From positions 1 to 34,270 of the forward strand of contig JAPOSR010000020.1 in the NCBI GenBank assembly GCA_026709625.1: DNA of 34,270 nt, read 5' to 3'. Below are positions 17,204-25,173 of the stretch, in pieces. The stretch is from Chloroflexota bacterium (GTDB taxonomy: Bacteria > Chloroflexota > Anaerolineae > Aggregatilineales > Phototrophicaceae). Below the pieces are notes generated by a model, which worked only from the letters and a program-made list of their open reading frames with translations, was not told the origin of the DNA and did not search any database. Position 1 is the stretch's first letter, and each line of letters opens with the position of its first letter. A program made the translations under genes and the position numbers.

Positions 17204-17794
17204 ATGATCGACTTTAGCCCTATGCGCGAAGGCGCGCTAAGCTACATGGACTATGCTGCGCGCGAAGGTATCGGGACGGCGGATCTGCGCGCCTACAGCG
17301 ACGAGAGCATCGACTTTCTGCTCAGCCAGTTGGATGGCTTGACCGATGCGGATATCGTCTTCGAGCCCGAAGACCCCCAGGCGCATGACCCCTTTGCTGT
17401 CGAGGGCGAAGAAGCCATCGGCTGGACCTTCGGACATCTGATCGCCCATGTGACCGCCAGCAGCGAAGAAGGCGCGGCGCTGAGCTCGCTTTTGGCGCGC
17501 GGCGTGCCCGCATCAGAGCGTCCGCGTTACGAGACGCCCTGGCGCGATATGCAGACAGTGGCGCAGGTGCGGCAACGTCTCGAAGAAAGCCGGCGCATGC
17601 GCAATGCCTACCTGGAAACTTGGCCAGACGCGCCGCTGCTGGATACCGTGCGCGTCGTCTCCGAGCGCTTTACAGCGCGCTTTGGGCAAATGAATGCGCC
17701 AGCCGCCTTTCTCTTTGGGCTCGCGCACGAAGTCGGGCATTATGCGCAAATTGAAGAGGTTCGCCGGCAGGCCCTGGCTGGGCGAGCTGGCTGA
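17204..17794 (+). CDS. DinB-like four-helix metal-binding protein
   Basis: A 196-residue protein of the DinB/YfiT superfamily. These are four-helix bundles that bind a metal through three histidines and often act as thiol-dependent transferases, for example with bacillithiol or mycothiol. Candidate ligands are H78 and/or H82 (GHLIAHV) and H175/H179 (HEVGHYAQ). The substrate is unknown. AGGAG seven bases before the ATG supports the start. hisS begins 15 bases after the stop, so this is the first gene of a likely three-gene unit. Confidence 0.72.
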   Translation: MIDFSPMREGALSYMDYAAREGIGTADLRAYSDESIDFLLSQLDGLTDADIVFEPEDPQAHDPFAVEGEEAIGWTFGHLIAHVTASSEEGAALSSLLARGVPASERPRYETPWRDMQTVAQVRQRLEESRRMRNAYLETWPDAPLLDTVRVVSERFTARFGQMNAPAAFLFGLAHEVGHYAQIEEVRRQALAGRAG

Positions 17795-17809
17795 AGCCGC
17801 AGAGCGCAA

Positions 17810-19138
17810 ATGAGCCAGTTTATCAAACCGCGCCCGCCCAAAGGCTTTCGCGATTTCCTGCCGCGGACGATGCGGCGGCGGCGTTATGTCATTGACTGCA
17901 TCACCGAAATCTTCGAGCGCTTCGGGTTTGAGCCGCTGGATACGCCCATCTTGGAGCTGCGGGAGACGCTCTTTGGCAAATATGGCGAAGACGCCGAGCA
18001 GTTGATATTCAGCGCGCAGCATGGACGCAGCGCGAGCGAACCGCTGGCCATGCGCTATGATCTAACTGTGCCTTTGGCGCGCGTGGTGGCGCAGCACGAA
18101 AGCCAGCTTAGCCTGCCCTTCAAGCGCTATCATATCGCCCCGGTCTTTCGCGGCGAACGCCCCCAGCGCGGACGTTATCGAGAATTTTATCAGTGCGATG
18201 CCGACATCGTGGGCGTGGCCGGGGTGATGGCTGACGCGGAAATTGTCATCATGATGCAGCGGATTTTGAGCCGGCTGGGCTTTCCACAATTTGTCATCAA
18301 AATCAATCATCGGCGCTTGTTGACTGCCATCGGCGCTTTTTCGGGCCTGCCCGCCGCACAGCTGCCCGACCTGTATCGCAGCGTCGACAAATTCGACAAG
18401 CTGGGCGCTGAGGGCGTTCGCGCCGATCTGGCTGCGCGGGGCATCGCCGAAGACGCAATCAGCCGCATGATGGACCTGCTGAGCGCGCATACGCCGGGCG
18501 CCGCCAGCCTCGACCAGATCGAGAACGCGCTAGGGATGGGCGAAAATGGGTTGGATGAATTGCGCGAGCTGGCCGATTTGCTGGCAGCAGCCAATGTGCC
18601 CGCCGAGCATTATGACTTCGACTTCACCATGGCGCGCGGATTGGGTTATTATACTGGACCGATATTCGAAACAAGCATCTCGCAGCCCAATCTGGGCAGC
18701 ATCACCGGCGGCGGGCGTTATGACAACCTGATTGGCATGTTTCGCCGCCAGAGCTTGCCCACGACCGGCACTTCCTTTGGGATTGAGCGCATCATCGACC
18801 TGCTGGACGAGCTGGATCTGTATCCCGCCGGACTGGGCGGGACAGTCGTGCAAGCGCTGGTCACTGTGTTTGGCGCGGACACCCGCCGCGAATCGCTGCG
18901 AATCGCCGATGCGCTGCGCAAAGCGGGCATTAATGCCGAGCTGCACCTGGAAGCGCGCAAGCTGGGGCGGCAGATCGCCTATGCCGACCGCAAAGGCATA
19001 CCCCTTGTGACAATCGCGGGTTCAGACGAAATCAACCTGGGCGTCGTGAAATTGCGGCGGCTGGCCGACAGGCGCGAGCAGGTCGTCAAGCTGGCAGACA
19101 TCGGCGAGGCGGCGCAGGCGCTGCTGATGGATAGCTGA
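17810..19138 (+). CDS. hisS: Histidine--tRNA ligase
   Basis: The class II synthetase charges tRNA-His. Motif 2 reads FRGERPQRGRYREF from F113, the histidine-specific loop is ARGLGYYTGPIFE with R276 as the expected catalytic arginine, and GGGRYDNLIG follows. The C-terminal ~95 residues form the anticodon-binding domain (VTVFGAD to VVKLADI). Presence of that domain, and of the full catalytic motifs, argues against the HisZ paralogue. The length of 442 residues is slightly above the usual ~425. malQ begins one base after its stop codon. Confidence 0.94.
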   Translation: MSQFIKPRPPKGFRDFLPRTMRRRRYVIDCITEIFERFGFEPLDTPILELRETLFGKYGEDAEQLIFSAQHGRSASEPLAMRYDLTVPLARVVAQHESQLSLPFKRYHIAPVFRGERPQRGRYREFYQCDADIVGVAGVMADAEIVIMMQRILSRLGFPQFVIKINHRRLLTAIGAFSGLPAAQLPDLYRSVDKFDKLGAEGVRADLAARGIAEDAISRMMDLLSAHTPGAASLDQIENALGMGENGLDELRELADLLAAANVPAEHYDFDFTMARGLGYYTGPIFETSISQPNLGSITGGGRYDNLIGMFRRQSLPTTGTSFGIERIIDLLDELDLYPAGLGGTVVQALVTVFGADTRRESLRIADALRKAGINAELHLEARKLGRQIAYADRKGIPLVTIAGSDEINLGVVKLRRLADRREQVVKLADIGEAAQALLMDS

Positions 19139-19139
19139 T

Positions 19140-20678
19140 ATGCGCTTGCAGGGGCGCGCCAGCGGCATCTTGCTGCACCCGACCTCGCTGCCGGGCAACT
19201 ATGGCATTGGCGACCTGGGCGCAGGCGCCTATCGCTTTGTGGATTGGCTGGCCGCGCAGGGACAGACGATCTGGCAGGTGCTGCCCCTGGGGCCAACCAG
19301 CTACGGTGATTCGCCCTATCAGACACTGTCCGCCTTCGCTGGCAACTGCAACCTGATTAGCCTAGAGCGCCTGGTTGATGATGGGCTGCTCGCCGCGCGC
19401 GACCTGGCAGATGCTCCGCCCTTCCCCGCTGGACATGTTGAATATGGCTGGGTCATCCCTTTTCATGACCGGCTGCTGGCAAAGGCGCACCATCGCTTCC
19501 GCGAATGCCCAGACGCCTTGCTGCAAGCGGATTTTGAGCAGTTCGTGGCGCGCAATGCCTATTGGCTGGAAGATTTCGCGTTGTTCGTCGCCTTGAAGCA
19601 AGCCCATCATCTGCGCCCATGGGTCGAATGGAAAAGCGCATTGCGGCGGCGCGATCCGTCCGCGTTGAAATCGGCGGCGGAAGACAATGCGCGGCAGGTC
19701 GACCTTGAGTGCTTCCGCCAGTGGCTCTTCCATCGGCACTGGGCGGCATTAAAAGCCTATGCCAACGAGCGCGGCATCCACCTGTTTGGCGACCTGCCCA
19801 TCTTTGTCGCGCACGACAGCGCCGATGTCTGGGCGCGTCAAGATGACTATTTCTTGGATGCGGATGGTCAGCCGACAGCGGTGGCTGGCGTGCCGCCCGA
19901 TTACTTCAGCCCAACTGGCCAGCGCTGGGGCAACCCGCTCTATCGCTGGGATGTGATGGAGGCTGATGGCTACAGCTGGTGGCTGCAGCGGCTGCGGTTT
20001 TTGCTGCGGCTGGTCGATAGCATCCGCATCGATCACTTTCGTGGCTTCGAAGCCTATTGGCGCATCCCGGCGACCGAGCCTACTGCGGTGAGAGGCGCTT
20101 GGGCACCTGGGCCGGGCCACAGATTCTTTGCGACCCTCTTGTCAGAACTGGGCGAGCTGCCCATCATCGCCGAGGATCTGGGAGTCATCACGCCGGACGT
20201 CGAAAAGCTGCGCGACGACTTTGGCTTGCCGGGCATGAAAGTGCTGCAATTTGCCTGGAGCGACCCCAGCAATCCTTTCTTGCCGCACAACCACAGGACC
20301 AATTGTATCGTTTATACGGGCACGCACGACAACAATACCACGTTGGGCTGGTGGGAAAGCGAAGCCAGCGCCGGCACACACGCCTTTGTCGAGGCCTATC
20401 TGGGGCACGAGGTGCGCGACATCGTTTGGACATTGGCTCGCATCGGCATGCGTTCGCCCGCGCGCGCCTGCATCTTGCCCATGCAGGATGTGCTGGGCTT
20501 GGGCGCTCCCGCACGCATGAACAGGCCGGGTTCGCCAGCCGGCAACTGGTCGTGGCGCATCGTGGACGCCGACATGGACGCCGCGGCCAAAGACACGCTG
20601 CGCCAGATGACGCGCCTGTATCAACGGCGCCCCGACCAACAGGCTGCCGTCTACGGCGATGCGGCTGTGAGCGGCTGA
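19140..20678 (+). CDS. malQ: 4-alpha-glucanotransferase (amylomaltase)
   Basis: A GH77 enzyme that transfers alpha-1,4-glucan chains in maltodextrin and glycogen metabolism. The catalytic triad is clear: nucleophile D298 (IRIDHFRGF), acid/base E345 (AEDLG) and D397 (THDNNT). The N-terminal SGILLHPTSLPG and GDSPYQ loops are typical. The length of 512 residues is normal for the short bacterial form. Its ATG lies one base after the hisS stop (TGATATG), so translation is probably coupled. No other glycogen gene is adjacent. Repeat copy C follows 21 bases later. Confidence 0.96.
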   Translation: MRLQGRASGILLHPTSLPGNYGIGDLGAGAYRFVDWLAAQGQTIWQVLPLGPTSYGDSPYQTLSAFAGNCNLISLERLVDDGLLAARDLADAPPFPAGHVEYGWVIPFHDRLLAKAHHRFRECPDALLQADFEQFVARNAYWLEDFALFVALKQAHHLRPWVEWKSALRRRDPSALKSAAEDNARQVDLECFRQWLFHRHWAALKAYANERGIHLFGDLPIFVAHDSADVWARQDDYFLDADGQPTAVAGVPPDYFSPTGQRWGNPLYRWDVMEADGYSWWLQRLRFLLRLVDSIRIDHFRGFEAYWRIPATEPTAVRGAWAPGPGHRFFATLLSELGELPIIAEDLGVITPDVEKLRDDFGLPGMKVLQFAWSDPSNPFLPHNHRTNCIVYTGTHDNNTTLGWWESEASAGTHAFVEAYLGHEVRDIVWTLARIGMRSPARACILPMQDVLGLGAPARMNRPGSPAGNWSWRIVDADMDAAAKDTLRQMTRLYQRRPDQQAAVYGDAAVSG

Positions 20679-20699
20679 ACGCGAGGGGAGGCAGCTATG

Positions 20700-20865
20700 G
20701 GGAGTGGTGATTTTGGTGGTACGCTTTGCTTTGCCTCCACCCCAACAATGAGGGAGGGGCGACCATGCTGCGGAAGCGCAGGGAAAACTCCCCTTCTCTC
20801 GTTCTGGGGGCAAGCGGCCGGGCGATGGGCGGCTTGGTTGCCATATCCACGCATTCACCACTCCC
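20700..20865 (+). repeat. MITE-like hairpin repeat, copy C (most complete copy)
   Basis: The 166-bp element is bounded by perfect 11-bp terminal inverted repeats, GGGAGTGGTGA and TCACCACTCCC, extendable with mismatches to about 25 bases. Inner arms CCCCAACAATGAGGGAGGGG and CCCCTTCTCTCGTTCTGGGG are imperfectly complementary. The centre is a CTGCG-GAAG-CGCAG stem-loop. It codes for no protein. No clear target-site duplication flanks it. Confidence 0.85.
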
Positions 20866-20937
20866 GCGAATCGGCGCGCGGCGGCTGCAAAACCTGGCGC
20901 ATGGGCAGGCATTATTCTTGCGCGTGGAGGCTTAAAC

Positions 20938-21462
20938 ATGGAACAAAGCAGCATCTTCTTTGACGAATGGCTGAGCAGCCTGCGCGCGCAGTACCAGCAT
21001 GTCGTGCGCGCCGACGACAAAGTTACCCTGCCCTCGCTCACGGCGGTTATGCAGAAGGTCGGATTTGGCGAAGACGAACTGCGCCGGCTGCGCCTCGCAG
21101 CGACTCTGCATGTGGACGATGCGCCAGATGGCTTTGTGCCCGACCTTAAGATCCTCGCTGAACCCAGCCCCACCGCAGCGCACCCCGCCGAATGCCTGTG
21201 CCCCGATTGCGCGCCAATCGACGAGAGTCGCTTCGACGCCGATGGGCAGCCGCTGCCGCTTGATCCCGAAGCCACAGGCCGAAAAACCACCTCGCGGTAT
21301 GCCGCAGCGCCAGCCGAGCCTGACGAAGCCGAGCCAGTTACCTTTGCGGACAGCCTCGATCCACAGTCAACCGTCAGCGAAGCGCCTGAGCCAAGGCGCG
21401 ATGATGACGAAGCCGGCTCATTCGCCAACCCAGACGCGCCTCAGCAGAGCAATCTGTTTTAG
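20938..21462 (+). CDS. Hypothetical acidic protein upstream of tadA
   Basis: A 174-residue protein of unknown family. The first ~70 residues look folded and helical (FFDEWLSSLRAQYQ, then FGEDELRRLRLAAT). A CxCxxC cluster (ECLCPDC) near residue 86 could bind a metal. The last ~80 residues are acidic, Pro/Ala/Asp-rich and probably disordered, ending QQSNLF. There is no signal peptide. GGAGG seven bases before the ATG is a strong start signal, and the tadA ATG lies one base after the stop, so it is a real, expressed gene. Function is unknown. Confidence 0.75.
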   Translation: MEQSSIFFDEWLSSLRAQYQHVVRADDKVTLPSLTAVMQKVGFGEDELRRLRLAATLHVDDAPDGFVPDLKILAEPSPTAAHPAECLCPDCAPIDESRFDADGQPLPLDPEATGRKTTSRYAAAPAEPDEAEPVTFADSLDPQSTVSEAPEPRRDDDEAGSFANPDAPQQSNLF

Positions 21463-21463
21463 C

Positions 21464-21937
21464 ATGCTTTTCGCGCCCGACGACAAAGCCTGGATGCGCC
21501 TGGCGCTGCAAGCGGCGGAGCGCGCGCTGGAAACGAATGATGTGCCCGTCGGGGCGGTCGCTGTGTGGCGCGGCAAGGTCATCGGGCGTGGTTGGAACCG
21601 GCGCGAGGCTGACCATGACCCAACCGCTCATGCCGAAATCATCGCCCTGCGCGAGGCAGCGTTGAACATCGGCAGTTGGCGGCTGGATGATGTCACGCTC
21701 TATTGCACTTTAGAACCCTGCGCGATGTGCGCCGGAGCGATGGTGCTGGCGCGGCTGCCAAGGCTGGTGTATGCGGCGAGCGACCCCAAAGCCGGGGCAG
21801 CCGGCAGCCTCTTGGACATCACCCGCCACCCCCGCCTTAATCATCGGGTGCAGGTGCAAGGCGGCGTGCTGGCCGCTGAATCAGCCGGGATGATTCGCGG
21901 TTTTTTTCGTAAGCTGCGCGCTGATGGGCAGAAGTGA
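21464..21937 (+). CDS. tadA: tRNA-specific adenosine deaminase
   Basis: The zinc enzyme deaminates adenosine-34 of tRNA-Arg(ACG) to inosine. The cytidine-deaminase-fold signature is complete: H56 and catalytic E58 (TAHAEII), then C86 and C89 (EPCAMCAGAM). The length of 157 residues is normal. An upstream open frame continues through the hypothetical gene in another register and is not part of the protein. It begins one base after the preceding stop codon. Confidence 0.94.
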   Translation: MLFAPDDKAWMRLALQAAERALETNDVPVGAVAVWRGKVIGRGWNRREADHDPTAHAEIIALREAALNIGSWRLDDVTLYCTLEPCAMCAGAMVLARLPRLVYAASDPKAGAAGSLLDITRHPRLNHRVQVQGGVLAAESAGMIRGFFRKLRADGQK

Positions 21938-21987
21938 CAAGACCTTGCGCTCGCCTTGCCCAAAAAAACAAATCGACCCAGACAGCG

Positions 21988-22013
21988 CGCCTCGAGGCGG
22001 CATTCCTTTTTTT
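21988..22013 (+). terminator. Weak terminator candidate after tadA
   Basis: A CGCC-TCGA-GGCG mini-hairpin is followed by GCATTCC and seven T residues. The stem is short, so the call is tentative. Confidence 0.3.
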
Positions 22014-22042
22014 CGCGCCTTCGTTTACGATAGACGGCCATG

Positions 22043-22130
<88 letters not shown>

Positions 22131-22190
22131 AGCAAATGGATAAGGGCGAGCCGGCCAGCGCCCGCCCCCTTCATTCCTTGGCATCCAATC

Positions 22191-23144
22191 CTATTGACTG
22201 CCCATCGTCAGCATCATCGCCAGTGGGAAGGCGGGCACATCTTCGGGCAGCTCGACAGCAACTGGCTCGGCAAATGCCGACAGGTCGATGACCAGGCTCA
22301 TCGTGGCTTGCAGATCGCCAGTCGTGCCCAGCATGTCGAATGCGCCCATGTTGAAAGCGCCGGACATCTCCTGGCGATGCGTATAGCCATCGTCCAAGCC
22401 GACATAGTTTGTGCTGGTCACTTCGCCAGCGATGGCCGGCAACTCCATGCCCAGCGAATCCAAGAGTTCGCCCATGTCGGCCTCGCCCGCGGTCATAAGC
22501 GCGTCCAAATCAAGCGCCATTGTCGACTCGAAGACGGCCATAGGCGCGCCATTCAAGACCGCGTCGTCCAGGCGCGTGATGGTTGCAGCGCTTTCAGCTT
22601 GTTCAGACGTATCCTGGAGGCTCTCATCGCTGATGCCCGCCTGCTTGAGCCAGTCAGCGACCGCGCCAGTCAAGTCCAAGCCAAACCAGTCCATGCCGTC
22701 CATCGGCGCGCCCATCAGCTCGTCCAGCATGCTGCCGCTGAACAAGAAGACGTTGTCGCGCATCAGCATACTCATTTCGATGATGTCGGCTGTGCCAGGT
22801 CCTTCGATGCTCATGGCGAAGCGCATCTGCCCGACCAAGCTGGCGATTATGGCTTCCAACTGCTTAACCATGCTGTCTATGTCTTTGGCGGCAGCCGCAT
22901 CCATGGCCAAGTCGCCGCTGCCCGTCATGCCCAGCTTCAAGGTGTCTTGGCTGGCGGCGCTTTGCACGTCCATGCTCATCTCTGCCTCAAAGTGAAAAGC
23001 GCTCAAGTCACGCATAAGCGCGTTGTTGTCGATGAGGATCTGACAATCCGCTTCGGCAAGGTCGCCACAATCGACATCTTGCGCCACGACCGCCAGGGCG
23101 CTGATCAACAAGATCGCCAATAGAGTCGACATTCGCTTGATCAT
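22191..23144 (-). CDS. Secreted protein of unknown function, LppX/LprAFG-like (tentative)
   Basis: The 317-residue protein starts with a clear signal peptide (MIKRMSTLLAILLISALAVVA, cleavage near AVVAQ). No lipobox cysteine follows directly. The mature part is rich in Met, Asp and Ala and made of alternating strands such as FHFEAEMSMDV. This is reminiscent of LolA/LppX-type lipid-binding half-barrels, but the match is from general character only. A GAGGAG ribosome site seven bases before the ATG at 23144 fixes the start; 17 further in-frame codons upstream include the promoter and are excluded. It is a single-gene unit ending near tRNA-Ser. Confidence 0.7.
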   Translation of the reverse strand: MIKRMSTLLAILLISALAVVAQDVDCGDLAEADCQILIDNNALMRDLSAFHFEAEMSMDVQSAASQDTLKLGMTGSGDLAMDAAAAKDIDSMVKQLEAIIASLVGQMRFAMSIEGPGTADIIEMSMLMRDNVFLFSGSMLDELMGAPMDGMDWFGLDLTGAVADWLKQAGISDESLQDTSEQAESAATITRLDDAVLNGAPMAVFESTMALDLDALMTAGEADMGELLDSLGMELPAIAGEVTSTNYVGLDDGYTHRQEMSGAFNMGAFDMLGTTGDLQATMSLVIDLSAFAEPVAVELPEDVPAFPLAMMLTMGSQ

Positions 23145-23166
23145 TATCTTGCTCCTCGTTTCGGCT

Positions 23167-23195
23167 TGTATAACCATAGTGTAGCGTTTTTTCAA
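23167..23195 (-). promoter_or_regulatory. Sigma-70 promoter for the secreted protein gene
   Basis: On the minus strand TTGAAA (23190-23195) and TATACA (23167-23172) are spaced by 17 bases. They lie just upstream of the GAGGAG ribosome site. Confidence 0.55.
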
Positions 23196-23300
23196 CGCCG
23201 CGAATGCCCCCCAATTTATGGGGATTACAGTCTATGTGCCAGCGCAGGGGCGGGGCTGCCTCTGTTATACTGGCGGCATGATAGTCCACAACGAGGCGGC

Positions 23301-23891
23301 ATGAAGACAATATCGGTATTTGGCAGCTCGCAGGTGCGCCCCGGCGACCCAGTCTATGCAGATGCCGAGGCGCTTGGCCGCGGCTTGGCGCAGGCGGGCT
23401 ATGCTGTCATGAGCGGCGGCTATCGGGGCGTGATGGAAGCGGTCAGCAAGGGCGCGCGTGAAGCTGGTGGATCTGTCATTGGCGTCACGACCGACCAGAT
23501 CAGCTCGCGCTTTGCTGTGCAGCCCAACGCTTGGCTGAGTGAAATCCATCATTACGCCCTGCTGCGCGACCGCCTGCTGCACATGGTCGAGCGCGCCGAT
23601 GGGTACTTGGCGATGCCCGGCGGCGTCGGCACCTTGCACGAAATCGCTGAAACCTGGGAGCTGCTGCGCATCGGAGCGCTGCCACGGCGTCCCTTTGTTG
23701 TATATGGCGAAATGTGGAAGATGTTGATTCGCGAGCTGCAAGCAACGCGCTTTCTTGCCGGCGGCTGCGAAGAACGGTATGTCGCGTGGGCGCTGCAGCC
23801 AGCCGATGCGATAGACCTGCTGGATAATTGGTGGCAGCGCATGAATCTGGACGCGCTGCCACCTAAGGTTGGTCCAAGTTTGTCACCATGA
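23301..23891 (+). CDS. LOG family protein (nucleoside monophosphate phosphoribohydrolase-like)
   Basis: A 196-residue Rossmann-fold protein of the LOG family, formerly annotated as lysine decarboxylase. The defining PGGxGTxxE motif is at 106-114 (PGGVGTLHE), and the SGGYRGVMEAVSKGA segment holds the other nucleotide-binding loop. Characterised relatives cleave cytokinin riboside 5'-monophosphate or other nucleoside monophosphates to base and ribose 5-phosphate. GAGG before the ATG and a TATACT box at 23266-23271 support the start. An in-frame extension upstream overlaps the neighbouring promoter and is rejected. Confidence 0.87.
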   Translation: MKTISVFGSSQVRPGDPVYADAEALGRGLAQAGYAVMSGGYRGVMEAVSKGAREAGGSVIGVTTDQISSRFAVQPNAWLSEIHHYALLRDRLLHMVERADGYLAMPGGVGTLHEIAETWELLRIGALPRRPFVVYGEMWKMLIRELQATRFLAGGCEERYVAWALQPADAIDLLDNWWQRMNLDALPPKVGPSLSP

Positions 23892-23931
23892 CTGGGGTAC
23901 AATGAGTAGCAGATTCACAGGGGGCTCATCT

Positions 23932-25173
23932 ATGCCGCAGCGACTGGCGCTGGCTGTCATGATCATGCTCGTATTTCCGTTCGCGCTGGCCAGGGCGCAA
24001 GATCCTGGTCTTGGCGACGATGCGCCGCCGCCTTTGAAAGTCTGGCTGCCTGCGCCATTGATCGCCGATGAATCGAGCGAAGCCTACCAATTGCTGGGCG
24101 AACACACCGGCGCCTTCAGCGAGCGCGCTGGCATTGGCGTGCAATTCCGCATCAAGAGCGCGGGCACGGTCGGTGGCATCATGGCGACCATCCGCGCGGG
24201 CAGCGATGTAGCGCCTGGCGCCCTGCCCGACCTTGCGCTGATCCGCCGCCGCGATTTCACGCCGACACAGGCGCGGCAATACTTTCAGTCTATGGAAACT
24301 TTATTTTCGTCTTCGCTGATCAACGAGCTGGGCCGCGCGTTGACCTTCGGGCAGATTCCCCTGGATGAAACAGTGGCGCTCTATGGCTTGCCCTACTTCT
24401 TTGACTTGCTGCTGGCGATATACACGCCCGAGGCCGGCGAGCTGGGCGCCGCGCCCACTTTTGATGATGTGCTGGCCAGCGCCGTCTCTTTTCACTTTCC
24501 CGCGGCGCGCACGAACGGCTTGAACCAGACCAGCTACTTGCAGTATTTGTCGGCTGGCGGCTCGCGGCAGGGCGAAGTCGTCAGCGAGATCAACGAGACG
24601 GCGCTGCAGATGGTGCTGGAATTCTATCAAGCGCTGGTCGCGGCGGGGCAGCTGTCGCCCGATGTACTGGGCGTTCAATCAGCAGCCGCGTATCTTGCGG
24701 ATGTGAGCAATCGCGCCCAAGCGCCACAACTCGCCGTTGCTCATGCCAGCGATTACCTCAGCCTGCTGGAGCAAAATCCGGCGCTCGCGGCGGCCAGCAT
24801 CCCCACAGCCGGTGGGCTGGGGGCTTCGGCGCTGGACGGCTGGCTTTGGGTCATCGCCACGCCTGATCTGAGTCGGCAGTCCTTGGCGGCGCGCTTTTTG
24901 GAATGGATGATGGAGCCGGTCTTCCACGCCAACCTGTCTTTGGCATTGCACCACTTGCCGACGCAGTCCACAGCCTTGACCGGCAGCCTGCCCGATTCCG
25001 TCGACCAGCAATTCTTCGCCGATTTGCTTTCCAGCGCGATCTTGCCGCTGCCCGAAGGCGAAAGCGGCGCGGCATCACGGCTGATGCAAGAGGCGCTGGC
25101 GCGGGTGCTGCATGGCGAAGCGACCGCCACAGCCGCCGCCCGCGAAGCCGTCGCGCAATTCGCCGCGCGCTAG
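23932..25173 (+). CDS. Extracellular solute-binding protein of an ABC importer
   Basis: A 413-residue exported protein with a signal peptide (PQRLALAVMIMLVFPFALARA, cleavage before QDPG). The rest resembles family-1 sugar or oligosaccharide-binding proteins: VWLPAPL strand, a YGLPYFFDLLLAIY hinge, and a late FLEWMMEP helix. No lipobox is seen. A candidate -10 TACAAT (23898-23903) overlaps the tail of the region after the LOG gene. No permease or ATPase gene is nearby, so the transporter partner, if any, is elsewhere. The stop overlaps the convergent acetyltransferase gene by four bases. Confidence 0.8.
   Translation: MPQRLALAVMIMLVFPFALARAQDPGLGDDAPPPLKVWLPAPLIADESSEAYQLLGEHTGAFSERAGIGVQFRIKSAGTVGGIMATIRAGSDVAPGALPDLALIRRRDFTPTQARQYFQSMETLFSSSLINELGRALTFGQIPLDETVALYGLPYFFDLLLAIYTPEAGELGAAPTFDDVLASAVSFHFPAARTNGLNQTSYLQYLSAGGSRQGEVVSEINETALQMVLEFYQALVAAGQLSPDVLGVQSAAAYLADVSNRAQAPQLAVAHASDYLSLLEQNPALAAASIPTAGGLGASALDGWLWVIATPDLSRQSLAARFLEWMMEPVFHANLSLALHHLPTQSTALTGSLPDSVDQQFFADLLSSAILPLPEGESGAASRLMQEALARVLHGEATATAAAREAVAQFAAR

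Noticed and set aside
17810..19138. HisZ (ATP phosphoribosyltransferase regulatory subunit) instead of HisRS
   Set aside because: The anticodon-binding domain and full motif 2 and ARGLGYY loops are present, and no histidine-biosynthesis genes are adjacent.
20142..21428. A 428-codon minus-strand frame across malQ, repeat copy C and the gene before tadA
   Set aside because: It is antisense to two supported genes, runs through a repeat, and has low-complexity Ser/Arg composition typical of shadow frames.
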